In this document: positions 36,295-48,238 of the stretch, in pieces
Numbering within the stretch: the stretch's first letter is position 1
Layout of the letters: the number at the start of each line of letters is the position of its first letter
NCBI RefSeq assembly: GCF_048544455.1
Contig: NC_133532.1
Location: forward strand, 14,076,948 to 14,140,947
Direction: 5' to 3'
Source: Silene latifolia
Lineage: Eukaryota; Streptophyta; Magnoliopsida; Caryophyllales; Caryophyllaceae
Length of the DNA stretch: 64,000 nt
Notes under the pieces: generated by a model
What the model was told of the DNA's origin: nothing
The model's input: the letters and a program-made list of their open reading frames with translations, nothing else
Databases searched by the model: none
Translations under genes and position numbers: made by a program

Positions 36295-36862
36295 TGATGG
36301 GGCACGCCCAACCGACTTGACCCAATAGCCAATACGGGGTCATACAAGTCAACACGCTTGCCAACATGGTTACGGATTCGCTTGATACTCTACGAATCAC
36401 GAATTGTTAAAAGCGAATTCTATCAACTCGACATCGAAAATACATATAACACATTTTCTATAAGCGAATCGCGAATCGATAAGGCGTATTCATAGCGAAT
36501 ATGGTAACCATGCTTGCCAGCCATCATTTGAGGTACACATAGAAATCTATAAATACCTCATTATTCACCCATCAATGGTAAAATACTTCTCACCAACAAC
36601 TTCCTCTCTCTAGAAGTAAGACTACTCGAGCTACTATGAGAAGGCACGGAAACCTTAGCTTCAAGCAAGGTCCCAACTATCCACCGAAGTCTGTAAGGCA
36701 TCGAGAAGAACCTATTGCGAACCCTCCGAGGCCCTATTTGTTACGCGTGAAAGATCCATCCGGAGAGAGCAAGCATAGGTTCGAGGTGCCATCGTCTGAA
36801 AGGAGCGCGTTGACCCGACCCGGATTCGAGCAACGCTTACTTGAGTGTTTTTATTCGAAACA
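36295..36862 (+). mobile_element. Solo LTR, Ty3/Gypsy-like
   Basis: 568 bp starting TGATGGGGCACGCCC and ending TTCGAAACA (TG...CA), flanked by the 5-bp duplication ATTAT (36290-36294 and 36863-36867). A TATAAATA box lies at 36548-36555. The start resembles the LTR start of the Tat-like element at 1-9 kb (TGATGGGGC). No internal region or second LTR is present, as expected after LTR-LTR recombination. Confidence 0.8.
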
Positions 36863-37490
36863 ATTATTTTTACTAATATCATTATTAATATTGACATTAT
36901 TATTTATTATTGTTATTAAGAATATTATTAGTAAAAAATTACTATTTTTTCATTATTATAATTTATGATTATTCATATACTCCTCCCTCTATCCCGGTCA
37001 ATTGTTGTCCTTTGGTTTTTGGCACAAAGACCAAGGAAAGAGGAGGGGCCAATTATAAATGACAAGCGGACCAAATTGAGTGTGAATGATCAAATTGCTC
37101 ATCAAGTTCATTCTTAAAATAGAAAGAACAATAATTGAATGAGACACCCCAAAATGAAATAGACAACAAATTAGGACAGAGGGAGTATAATATTATAATT
37201 TTTTTCTTAAAAATATTAATTTTAGTATAAATAGTATTATACTATGAATATTATTATTAGTACAGTTGATAATAACAATAATATTAAATATTATTATTAT
37301 TAATATTAATATGATTATTTGATTGATTCAAATTCAATTGACTTTATTATTGATTCGATTCAAATTTCAGCTCTATTGATTGATTCGATCCTTCGATTCC
37401 ATTCGATTCGATTGATTCGATTCACTCCATTGATTGATTATTTCGTTGATTGACTCCATTGATTCGATTGATTCGATTAAACTCTAAAAA
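36863..37490. repeat. Low-complexity tract, right part
   Basis: ATT/TTA-rich sequence resumes after the solo LTR and ends in TTGATTCGATT repeats at about 37320-37480, mirroring the left side. A Stowaway element is inserted in it. Confidence 0.75.
36980..37185. mobile_element. Stowaway-like MITE
   Basis: 206 bp flanked by TA; ends CTCCTCCCTCTATCCCGG and AGGACAGAGGGAG are inverted repeats, with inner ATTGTTGTCC and ACAACAAAT segments. Inserted in the ATT-rich tract. Confidence 0.65.
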
Positions 37491-38751
37491 GCGGAAAAAA
37501 TGGCCTATATCCGTTTTAATTTTAGCCAGATCAAATGAAATAAGTAAAAAAAAAAAAGAAAAAAAAAAGATAGATATAACCATTTTAAGAGAGATCAATG
37601 GTTAACTGTGACTCTCTGAGACGTTTCCAAGTTTGCCAAACCAGTAGAAACAAATTAAGAGAGCTAATGACGTTAACAAAATATGATGAATAGATTTTAG
37701 TAGCATGTTTGACTATTAAGTTATACAGTAATTCTTTTACTCATTGACCCTTGGCAATAACTCTGGCAAACGGTACAAGCGAATTAAGACAACTGATAAT
37801 GCTAATAGAATACAATTAGCAAATTCTTTAACCATCAAGTTAAATTGACATAACTAAGAAAATGTTTTAGATTATACGACAATTATATTATTTTTATGCA
37901 TAAATTGAATATATTACAATATTTTGCTGCTGCCAAAAAAAAAAACAATATTTTGCTATCAGCAACATACCGAATACCAAACACATGAAATTAGCAAATT
38001 AATTGGTCAATCTACCATTTGAAACGGAATCTACTAACTTCAATAGATTGTTTACCAAACATGGCCAATAAAGTTCCCAACGAAAAACGATCCTTGTTAG
38101 GAAAACCTTAAATGATGGCCAGCTGACTTACACATTTACTCCTTATGTAAATAAATACAATCAGGAGACCAAGAGAGAATATAAAACACAGCCTATCTAG
38201 TTTAGTGCCCAATGTTTCCGGTCTTTAACAAATTGCCTAATTTGTTTGTATCATATGGAGCCTCGATGACGATTAGTGAGTGAGCCGTAGGAGTAGCAAC
38301 AGCTATTGATCTCTTTGTCTGCAGGAAACAAACCAAGGATCATGTATAAGACTTCAAGGACTCGACCAACAATTAGTCTCTCTTAAAACGAATATATCCG
38401 TCTTTTGATTAAAACGGGTCAAATAGCATATCACTTGCATAGATAAGAAACGAGTTTTTTGTTAATATCTAGGCATTCTGCTTTTGTCTTATCTATGCGA
38501 TTTGACATGTTTTAAGTTTAAGACGGATGTTCCAGTCTTAGACAAGAATTTGTGATAAGGGATCAAATATAGACCAATTTCTGGTGAAAGACAACAGCTT
38601 ATCATAAGTTGATAACTGCAGTGTAGAGAAATAGAGAATGGTCTTCTGCCAGTAAGACAAAGACCACATAAACCTCCAAGGATATGACTGACATAAGCAA
38701 ATGAGTATTGGTAAAACAAATGGTCAAGTATAAAACGACCTCTAATTAATA

Positions 38752-38967
38752 CTCCCTCCGTCGCGGTCATTTGTTTACCAATTCCATTTTAGGGTTTCTC
38801 GTTGATTTGTTTACTTGTCTATATTAGATAGGTTTTTTTTTATGGGTAATTTGCTCAGAAATCAATTATATCCACTTGTCATCCACTAACAACAACCGTA
38901 AATGGTCCCCTCCTCTTTCCTTGGTCTTTGTGCCAAAAACAAAGGTAAAAAACAAATGACAGGGGAG
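38752..38967. mobile_element. Stowaway MITE
   Basis: 216 bp flanked by TA. Left end CTCCCTCCGTCGCGGTCATT with GTTTACC; right end GGTAAAAAACAAATGACAGG. Only 7 bp separate it from the next Stowaway element. Confidence 0.7.
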
Positions 38968-38974
38968 TATAATA

Positions 38975-39227
38975 CTCCTTCCATCCCAATTTTATTATCC
39001 CCTCTCACTTCAAAATTTATTTCTAAATCATTGTCCCCTTTTCTAATTAGTACTCCGTAATTAAGAAATTTGATTATCCAATATTGCTCCCAAGTAATCA
39101 ACTACCACCTTCACCACAATATTATTGTTTCAACACTCCTTTATTCGAGGGGTAAAGCATGTAGTTCAATATTTTTCCTTAATCCTCTTAATATAGAAAG
39201 GGGGCTATAAAAATGGGATGGAGGGAG
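38975..39227. mobile_element. Stowaway MITE, tandem neighbour
   Basis: 253 bp flanked by TA; ends CTCCTTCCATCCCAATTTT and AAAATGGGATGGAGGGAG are near-perfect inverted repeats. It is a different subfamily from its neighbour. Confidence 0.75.
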
Positions 39228-39982
39228 TATGAGACTAACTCAATTCAACTACAGTCCGCAAAATGCACAAAATACTTATGTAGGGTACTAGGGTGGGGAG
39301 TGTTTACCCAAGTATATTTGTAAAGCAACATGTTATTCGACCTAGATACCCCAATAAAAAGATAAATATTTAAATAGATAATAATTATAATATATAGGAG
39401 TCTTTAATACGGAGTAGATGATTTAACAATATCTTAGTGTAAAATATCGTAAACCGCTTTACAAAAGACTTTCTACATAATGCTACCAAGCCTAGATTCA
39501 AAATGCGATGAGACAAAGGCTCACGCCTGATGGACAAATAGGGCCCTATTTTTGCAAACAAATTTATATTTTAAAAATATATTTACGGTGCAGCAATAAC
39601 CTTAATAGGATTATATAGATTATAGAGGGCTAGCATGCCAAATTTTAAAAGTTAGGAATAACGTGCAAAACACATGAGCATAGTAAAGGACTCAAAGAAA
39701 AAAAATATGGAACTTGCATAATAGTGAGTTTCACTAGCTATGCTTTATCTACCAGACACACTAATGGCGCATGAGGCCTTCTGGCTAGTGCTTGACCGAG
39801 CCTTTGCATTAAGTGCAGCCAAGTTGCGCAGCATTATAAACTAAGCTACCAAAGATCTTGACAAAAAAAATTCCATCAAAATTGCTACAGAAGATATATA
39901 CCAGGTTGTGAAATGAGGACACAAGAAGTCAAGCATGCACATGAATCCTCATCATCAGGTACTTGCCTGCCACTTCAATAGT

Positions 39983-42414
39983 TCATCTATGCCCTTGACC
40001 ATGCTGAATGTTATATGCACCCCAGTTACTAGGTCCAGGAACATATTGAGGATAATTCTCGACACCAGCCTGTGGCTGAGAATCAAAGGGTGATGTATTA
40101 GAACGGAACACTAAAATTGCCATTTCAAAACATTTCCAGAGGGCAATGAAAGACAACTCACTGGATTTACGCCATACGCAGCAGGGTATGCATTTGGAGT
40201 ATATCCAGCTTCAGGGATGCCGTAATTTGCATTGTAACCTGCAGCTGCTGATAAGAATTTATAGAAAGGGATATTAGTATTATGGATTAAAACTATTATC
40301 TAAATGTGAACACCTATAAAACAAGCTTTGATTCCAGCGCTGGTTTGGTGGGAGAAGAGGCAGAAAACTAGAATGGTTTGAAGATCACAAAGCAGCAAAA
40401 GGAAAGCCATGGTTTTCGAGGCACACTCACGTGGAGAGAGCTCTTGGCTATGAGGCACAAGGCACAAAGCAGAAGTTCACACCTCATGCCCAAGGGGTGC
40501 ACCATTTTTGCAAGAAAAAAAAACGTATTTTCAAAATAATATATTGCACATCAGTTCCCATTTTAGATTTTGAAGAGGGCTAATATGTATGAAAGTAATA
40601 TGAGCCTCTGAAGCCAACTTTGTACAGCCATATTTTATATTCTAATTTGTCGCCCGTAGTAATTTTTTGAAAGGCATCACACCGTCACCTAGAGTTTTTT
40701 TGTTAAGGGTTATTTGTCACTTGTCCGGAAGTTTTTGTTGCCAATTTGATAATTTGGCCATAATGAAAGCTATAGCATGATAATTACTATTAGTGCTACT
40801 GCTACTTACAAAATCTTTAAGTGCCTACGACGATCAGTTGACACAATGACACAATTACCTCTTCAATCTCTTAGAAAATGATGCATGTGCTAATATTCCT
40901 AATAAACATTACAATGCAGGTTGTTTAAAGTGTCCCCCATCCAGATGAAAAGCAAAGACAACTTAGTAAGCAACTTGGTCTTCATCTACGGCAAGTTAAG
41001 TTCTGGTTTGAAAATCGTCAAACTGATTATAGGCAATTATATCAAACTTCATTTTGGTTCACTTGAAAACTGCATCTCCATGTTGGTAATGCTGCGTATA
41101 TTCCCCTTACACCGCAATTTGGAGACACGACAATAATGTTGTATATAATAGTTTGCCAGAAATGCTATAGGTCCAAAGGTTAAAGTCAAGATATACATGC
41201 AGGTGTTAACATTGCAGTTTGTATTTCAAATATGATGATACCATACTTTCAGGCTATAAGTTATGGTGAGATTTTGTCTACGTCCAGCAAATAACCTCGT
41301 GTTCGTGTGATAAAACCGTGACCCTCAAGGTCACGTTTTTCTCGTGTGTCTCGCTAATTTCAATCACATAAAATCCAACCCTTGCTACCTTGGTTACAAT
41401 AAAAGTTCACATAAAACTACCCTTAAAGTTAAAGTGACTTCCGCTTTCGTATCACTTAGTGAGGCTTAAGCCCCAAGTACGTTTGAGTATCCTTCGAAAA
41501 AATAAGAAAGAAACAATGGAAAGCTTACGGGTAATAACCAACACACAACCTACCAGCATTGCCAACCGCAGCCGCAGCACGAGCTCTCTTCTCTGCGTTA
41601 GCAATCTCTGCTCGAAGCTTTTCTAGTTCTCTAGCCATGGAGACCAAATTGCTTTGCATACTTTGTCCTTGTTCATAGCTATCTGCATAGACTTTCTTCT
41701 CATATTCAATTGCTGCCCTGCATGCCAAAAGTAAACATTGAAATATTAGCATACAAGACCAGCCACTAGGGTGCTAAAAACCACATAAAGGCTCTTCACA
41801 TACTTTGCTCGCTCAACTTCTTGTCTCATGTGCTCAATTTCAGCTTTCAAAGCAGGGACTTGTTGGACATCAGCAGAAGCCCGAGCAGCATCCGAATTCA
41901 TTACTTGGAGCTGGGCCATGAGCTCTTGCCTAGCAACCGTGAGCTCCTTAACGTCAGCTTGAACCCGCATAAAATCAGCCCTCATTGCATCGACTGAACG
42001 AAGATCCATCTCCATCTTGGCAGCTTTATCACAAATCTCTCTCATCTGCATATCCTTCTCCATGTGGAAGGAACTTACAAAATGGTTCATCCGTTGCAAC
42101 TCATGATGAGCAGCTTCCAACTCCTGCTTCAGCGCAACATGGGTAGCAGCCACTCTTTGGTTATCAACCAGCAAACCCTGAATTTCTTCAAGTTGGAGCC
42201 CTAGACGATCCTCTAGGATAGCTGGATGAGGAGGAAGTGATCTAGGGCCACCCATCCCGAATTGTGTCTCACGCATTTCATCAAGAAGTGCAGGGTGAGG
42301 AGGCCTCGGACCCCCCATGCTTCTGCCAAATGGAGGTTCCATACCCATTGGAGGTAGCCGACCATGGGACATGTTGTTCATTGGCAAAGGCGGACCACGA
42401 TTCCTTCCCGCCAT
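39983..42414 (-). CDS. FLX-like protein (FLOWERING LOCUS C EXPRESSOR-like)
   Basis: Predicted 317-aa protein from four coding exons: 42414-41804, 41717-41554, 40247-40162, 40075-39983. It starts [15 protein letters not shown], has a Pro/Gly/Arg-rich N-terminus to about residue 65, then a long coiled coil (about 68-255) beginning [17 protein letters not shown] and containing [28 protein letters not shown] and [19 protein letters not shown], and ends with a Tyr/Pro/Asn-rich tail finishing QHGQGHR. This is the plant FLX/FLX-like family; it appears nearest to Arabidopsis FLX-like 1 from memory, but paralogues are similar. FLX acts with FRIGIDA to promote FLC expression; the role of FLX-like 1 is less clear, so no flowering function is claimed. 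Exon 3 has a tandem CAGCAG acceptor. A 5'-UTR intron is likely. Confidence 0.9.
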
Positions 42415-42447
42415 TATTTCTACTGTTCTTATAGTTAACTAAATAGC

Positions 42448-43035
42448 CTGAGAAATAAAGATACCCTGATGAATAATCATGTAAATTAGAACCCAATCCA
42501 ACCCAAGCCATTCTTTTGATACAAAAAAACGACGGAAGGGGACGGGAATTGAGCAATATCATAGTCGATCCGAATCCTTCTTGAGTTCGAAAACAGGAGG
42601 AAACTAGGATCCCTTCGATTTTCCCCAACCCATTATCTAAACAACACCATACATGGGAAATCATGCCCTTATTTTCCTATCCATACAAATTATCAGTATC
42701 ATCACAGATTATCTAAATTAAAATTTCTTACTACTTACATTATAACATCACAATTTAGCAAATGATACGTAATTCAATTTGAATAATTATAATTAAACAA
42801 ATTTGATTGACAAGCTTTATTAGTTTACTTCACACATTATAAATCAATCAATCCAACTTTAATCAACAGGCTACCCTTGAAAACAAATACTCCAACCAAC
42901 TTTATTCGAACATTAAAATAAAGATTTACAATTATACAAACCCAAATCAACTTTAATTGAAAATTAAACAACTACAAAAATAAAAAATAAAAATAAAAAG
43001 GATTATACGAATGAGAGAGAGAGAGACGATATTAC
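42448..43035 (-). other. Probable 5'-UTR intron of the FLX-like gene
   Basis: On the minus strand a donor AAG|GTAATATCG (exon ending 43036) and an acceptor TTTATTTCTCAG (exon resuming 42447) bracket 588 bp of AT-rich sequence. The resumed exon reaches the ATG within 34 bases. The leader exon probably starts near 43.1 kb. A GA-repeat lies just inside the donor. Confidence 0.55.
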
Positions 43036-43404
43036 CTTGATTGAAAGACGATTTGAACTGGGTTGTTTGGAAATTAGGGTTTGTCGATTTCAGGGATTTG
43101 GGTTGTTTGTTGTATAGGGAAGGAGTTAATCATAAGTCTCACATGACCTGACTTTGTGACTTGTGTGAGTAAGATGTCAATCGCATCACTCGGGTCAATT
43201 ATGAGTCGGATTATGATGGAACAAATCATTTTGATACGGGTTGTATGGGTACCCGGTCGAGTTGGGTTCAGAGTTTTTTTTTTTTTTTTTTGACAGAAGG
43301 TGAATAACTTACTGAGTTACGAGTTATTCGGGTCAATAATTATAACGGGTAAGTATAGGCATTTTTTATAATGGTAAAGGACTTTCATCCTCCTTAATCA
43401 TATA

Positions 43405-43687
43405 CTCCCTCCAAGTTTGATCAATCTTCCCCTTTGCTTTTTGCACCAAAAATAAGGAAAATAATAAAAAAATGGATAAAGTAGTATGAGTTGTTGAGAG
43501 AGAAAATAATAATGAATGAATAATAAATAAAAAATGAATAAAGTAGGACAAAGTAGGGGGAAATTGTTGACTTTTTAGGAGAGATGATGAATAAAGAATG
43601 AATAAAAGATAATCAAAAAAGTAAAGGAGAAGATAAGAAAATAAGCTCAAAAAAGAAATAGGGAAGATTGATCAAACTTGGAGGGAG
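43405..43687. mobile_element. Stowaway MITE with long arms
   Basis: 283 bp flanked by TA. The ends CTCCCTCCAAGTTTGATCAA and TTGATCAAACTTGGAGGGAG are perfect inverted repeats, extended by TCTTCCCC and its near complement. Confidence 0.82.
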
Positions 43688-43690
43688 TAA

Positions 43691-44295
43691 CTAGTTTTTG
43701 AACTCGTGCACTAGGTTGCACGGACACTCCTCATAATCGGTGTTCCCGTGTCAGACACGACACTCGTCGGACACACGTCAAAACGTGACGGACACCTGTA
43801 AAGCCGTGTCTAACTTTCATCTTTTATTTGGGCACGTGTCCGACGCGTGTCCATGGTATTTTGAGCCGTGTCCATGTTATTTGGACACACCTTCAAACGG
43901 AAAGTTGAATTTAAGGTAAATGACGTGAATTGTTATATGGTTGAATTTGGTGGGCAGATGATGTTCTTTAGACAAGTAATGAGATGTCGAAATAGATTGA
44001 TTATAAGTTAGTTTTTGGTTTTAGAAATGAGATTAAGTTATATTTAACGTCAAATTTTACCTTCATTTATTTAAATTTAATATCTACTTTTTCAAAAATA
44101 AAATCACACATATATAACTACAAAATATATATATATATTTTATAAAATTTAAATAACGTGTCACGTGTCCTAAATTTCATGGGATGCCGTGTCGCGTGTC
44201 CGTGTCGTGCCGTGTCCGTGTCCGTTTTGGTGCAACCTAGTCGTGCACTGCACGAGTGGTAATGAAAAGTATTATTAAAGGTATAAATTTATAGA
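43691..44295 (-). mobile_element. Helitron-like 3' terminus interrupted by a hAT MITE
   Basis: Read on the minus strand, the pre-insertion sequence is a hairpin ACTCGTGCAGTGCACGAGT, followed by TCAAAAACTAG and then T. A GC-containing hairpin about 10 bases before CTAG/T is the hallmark of a Helitron 3' end. The other side of the same short unit ends at about 44295 with a Helitron-start-like TCTATAAATTTATACC. Without the MITE the whole unit would be only about 75 bp, so it may be an end fragment and not a true element. Confidence 0.45.
43711..44240. mobile_element. hAT-like MITE
   Basis: 530 bp with inverted ends CTAGGTTGCACGGACAC and GTGTCCGTTTTGGTGCAACCTAG-type (paired over the last 12 bases exactly), flanked by TCGTGCA(C) on both sides, consistent with the 7-8-bp target duplication of hAT elements. 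Sub-terminal sequence is full of GTGTC and GACAC repeats (CGTGTCCG), typical of hAT transposase-binding repeats. No coding capacity. Confidence 0.72.
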
Positions 44296-45624
44296 TTTTT
44301 TTATTCAAATGAATAACTAAATATTAGAAAATTTACTCTCTTTATATTTTGGATGATTTTTTTTTCGTGATTTATACTCGTATCATTTACTTACATTTCA
44401 CCAAAAAAGAAAAGAAAATTTACTCTGCCTACTATACACTTTTGATAAGTAAATATTCCTTAATTTTATTCGAAGTATTCCGCTTGTTTTTCCCGACTTT
44501 TTAACTTATGATCTAAGAGGTGAAATCTGAAATTTGATTAAAAATAATATTGTAGATTTCATAATTTGTTTATTTACGCAATATACATTTAATTCTACTT
44601 ATTGTTGTACGTTTTTTTTTTTTTATCATATTACCCCTCTTGTTTGTTATACTCTAAATTCTCTACTTTCTCTCTCATTTTCTCTCTCACCACCATCGCT
44701 TTGACATCTGGAAACAACATTTGCCATTAATGACCGACTACTCCAAGATCCACCACCAGACCCTCAACGTAGTGCTGACCACACCCAACGTACGCCTTGG
44801 ACCACAACATCTCTCTCAACCTTGTCTCAACAGCTCCCACAACTAATCACCCCCGGCAATTTATATCCTACATCCTCCAACTACCCTACCCCATCTTGCC
44901 TCCATCATCCCTTACTTCTCGTATCTCCAGCATAACCACCATGCTGGTCCACCCGACCCATACGTGGCCCTTAACCCGTCTTATAACCTTTTGTGACTCC
45001 CCACCCTATTATTACCAACCTATGTGACCCCTCCCCCATCACGACCTCCCACCATCAATACCGGCCATATATTCGCCTTTCAAGTTGCCAATACTAACTT
45101 TTTTTATTTTATGTTTTTGTTAATGAGTCATGTTAGAACTTGCCTCTAAACATTATAAATCATTTTGTCATGTAACAAAGTTAATTTGAGATAATTTAAA
45201 TGGGAAATTGAACAATAAAATTAAAATGGATATAACATTTTTTTTTGCTAACTCTTTGTTTACTCATTACCTTTCAATATCATAAATTCATAATGTATGA
45301 TATAGTTACCATGAATACCGTCTTCAAATATTCCAGTTACCCAATTTTCTTTTCTATACAAATTATTGTGAGTAAAAAAATCTTTGTTAATCAGTTACTA
45401 TTTTCTTTAACAAAATGAAGTTGACTTTTATTCCAAATATTTGATTGGACGGGTTAAATTAGGATAGTATCCATTTTTAAAATCTATAAAATACTATTAA
45501 AAGGCATCCTAAAAAATGTCAACTAGACAAAGCTACGTAGGATGTGGAAAAGCCACATAGACATTCACATTGCCACCTTGGTTAAGATTGACACACGCCT
45601 ACCCAACGATTCTCCATGCAGACA
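44296..45624. other. AT-rich gene-free stretch
   Basis: No coding region is supported. The part at about 44700-45060 is C-rich and imitates an open frame of 76 codons without recognisable features. Near 45483 a Helitron-start-like motif TCTATAAAATACTATTAAAA occurs. Confidence 0.5.
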
Positions 45625-46025
45625 TCTATATACTATATAGTTAAAAGGCTACTTATACCATTTAATTTTATTTCACATGTCATTTTTAGATTGTTTAATA
45701 TTAATTAATTTTAATTTATATTGCTTACTTGATTAATGACAATTGACAACATAACATTAACTTATAAAATTAACATTTTAGTTGAATGTTTTGTAATAAA
45801 ACATGTTAATGAATTGATTAAAGTTTTTCATAGTTTTTTTAAAATTTATTTTCATATGATGAAATATTGGTTGAAAATGTTGTATATTTTTCTTTTTTTT
45901 GGTAAAAAATTAAACTTAATTTTCCTAAATTGTACCACTTGTCAATTTTAATTATAAATTATGACATTTATTAACATGTTTTTATTACAAAATTCAATTA
46001 AAATGTCAATATTGATTATAAATTA

Positions 46026-46869
46026 GGCTAAATCATCAATTACTCCCTTTTATAGTACACTTTTTCAAAATTACTCCCTTTTATAAAAAATTTTAAAAAT
46101 TACACCCAAAAAATTGCTGAAATTTTTAAATTGCTCCCAAATCCCTATTTTTGTACATTTAGGACGAAAATGCCCTTGATTCGCAGAATTGGGTCATTTT
46201 GTTTGCTTCATATCTGGAGTTTTACATAGACAAAAATTACGTTCTTTATACGGATAGAATCTTGAAGAAGTCTACTTTCCAATGGCGTTGGAATCAATAA
46301 GTTTTACCGTGTGAATTTTGCCCAACAAGCCTTCAAAGACTGATACGATTTTAAGACAGATTTGCGTCTTTCCACGAGAATTGCGATTCCCGACAAACTA
46401 CAAATCTACCTTACCAATTCGGAAACTAGACTCAAAGGGCTACAACCATGTGAAAGGGCGTTTACATTAAATCAAAATAACACCATGAAAATGGCTCCTC
46501 AATATCAGACACGAATCTGGAAAAACAGGGAATTTCAGTCTTAAAATCGTATCAGTCTTTGAAGGCTTGTTGGGCAAAATTCACACGGTAAAACTTATTG
46601 ATTCCAACGCCATTGGAAAGTAGACTTCTTCAAGATTCTATCCGTATAAAGAACGTAATTTTTGTCTATGTAAAACTCCAGATATGAAGCAAACAAAATG
46701 ACCCAATTTTGCGAATCAAGGGCATTTTCGTCCTAAATGTACAAAAATAGGGATTTGGGAGCAATTTAAAAATTTCAGCAATTTTTTGGGTGTAATTTTT
46801 AAATTTTTTTATAAAAGGGAGTAATTTTGAAAAAGTGTACTATAAAAGGGAGTAATTGATGATTTAGCC
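46026..46869. mobile_element. Mutator-like MITE with 332-bp inverted arms
   Basis: 844 bp flanked by the perfect 9-bp duplication TATAAATTA (46017-46025 and 46870-46878), the target-site size of Mutator-like elements. The arms 46026-46357 and 46538-46869 are nearly identical inverted repeats beginning GGCTAAATCATCAATTACTC. The central 180 bp is unique; the only open frame across it is about 60 codons with no known domain. Near-identity of the arms and an intact duplication suggest recent movement. Confidence 0.88.
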
Positions 46870-47872
46870 TATAAATTATAAAGTTTTGATGTAAATTTTT
46901 AAGGGTTACATGTGAAATTAAATTAAATGGTATTAGTCGATGTCTACATGACATTTATAATCCTAGGTGGCTTTTAGTCGATGACTACGTGACATTTAAT
47001 AGGTGTTTCAAGTGGACTTTTAATAAAAATTTATAGATTAGAGTGACACGTGGATTAAGATGTGATATTGCAAATGCATACGTGGCTTTTTCTTATCTTA
47101 CGTGGCATTGTCTGCGTGGCCTTTTGAGGTTAACTTTTTAATAAAATTTTATAGATTATAAAATTTATTAACATGTTTTATTACAAAAATTTCAATTAAA
47201 ATGTCAATATTAATTATAAGTTATGAAATTTGATTTAAATTTGTAAGAGTTATACGAGTATAAATTTTAGAAAACAATATATTTAATATACAAATTTAAT
47301 TTAAGAATAATGATGATATCCTTTAATATTATAGATATAAGTGAATTAAATTAATTTATAGATAAATGATATAAATTAATATCATGTAATAATAAATTGA
47401 TAATCCATGTCACATTATTTCGCTATGTCACATTAAAAATATGCAACATCACATTTAAATATGCCACGTCACATTAAATTTTAATCTAGGTGACTTTTTG
47501 GATCCTAAATGGCTTTGTCTATGTGGCATTTATTTGTCATTTTAGGGTAACCTTTTAATTATATTTTATAGATAGTTTATACTCACTAATACTCCATTTA
47601 ATAATTATTACTCATGAACTTCCAAATTACAAACTATATTTCATGGTTGAATTAAAAAATTCCAAAAAAAAAGGTGTAACTTACCAAAATTCACATCAAA
47701 ATTTCTTAATTTACAATTAAATTCCCATTTTACCATAAAAAATGTTAGTGAATCGATTAACATTTTTTATAGTAATATAGCTCATAAAATTTATACATTT
47801 ATTTATTTATTTAAAATTACACAAACTTGAAAAGAAAAACAAATGAGTAGCTTAATCATATTCTTAAACGTA

Positions 47873-48238
47873 CCACATAACTGTTAAGCTAAGTAAGGAG
47901 ATGCATTGGATTGCTGGCCGTAGAGCTTGCAAACATTGGAAGGCCAAATGGTACTCTAGTTGTTTGGGTGCTGCTGTCTACTGCCTTTGGGAGGAGCGTA
48001 ATTCAAGAATTTTTTCTGGACAGGAGCATCAGTTTGATTATGTGGTAAAACGTATTCAATATTTAGTGAAAATTAGATTATTATATGTAACTCACCCCTC
48101 TAAAGAGGGTGAGATTGTAGAAGCTCTAGATGGATGTTAGTTGAGGAAACTTTTGGTTCTCCTTTTGTAAGATTGGCCATTTATTCCCTATATGGATGAA
48201 TAAAAAGGCTTGCTCTTCTTGCAAAAAAAAAAAAAAAA
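47873..48238 (+). mobile_element. 5'-truncated LINE copy
   Basis: About 366 bp ending in a poly(A) run, flanked by ATATTCTTAAACGTA (47858-47872) and ATATTCTTAAATGTA (48239-48253), a 15-bp duplication with one mismatch. It encodes the last 70 or so residues of an L1 ORF2, including AAVYCLWEERNSRIF, the tail following the zf-RVT domain of plant L1 elements. It lacks an RNase H domain, so it belongs to another lineage than the large LINE at 50-57 kb. Confidence 0.82.

Larger units (their letters stand above)
37491..39982. other. Intergenic region downstream of the FLX-like gene
   Basis: AT-rich, with A-rich runs near 37540-37570. It contains two adjacent Stowaway elements, a repeat with CCGTCTT...AGACGG ends at about 38380-38555 and otherwise unassigned sequence. 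The polyadenylation region of the FLX-like gene should be in the last few hundred bases. No gene is seen. Confidence 0.55.

Noticed and set aside
42281-42664. 127-codon minus-strand frame over the start of the FLX-like gene
   Set aside because: It overlaps the first coding exon in another frame and crosses the 5'-UTR intron acceptor; the FLX-like frame is the conserved one.
44700-45060. C-rich stretch with a 76-codon frame
   Set aside because: No recognisable domain, no splice partners and low-complexity Pro/Thr/Ser composition.
46362-46544. 60-codon frame across the centre of the Mutator MITE
   Set aside because: No domain, and MITEs of this size do not code for transposase.
47901-48140. 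79-codon plus-strand gene
   Set aside because: It is the tail of a LINE ORF2 in a 5'-truncated copy with poly(A) and target duplication.
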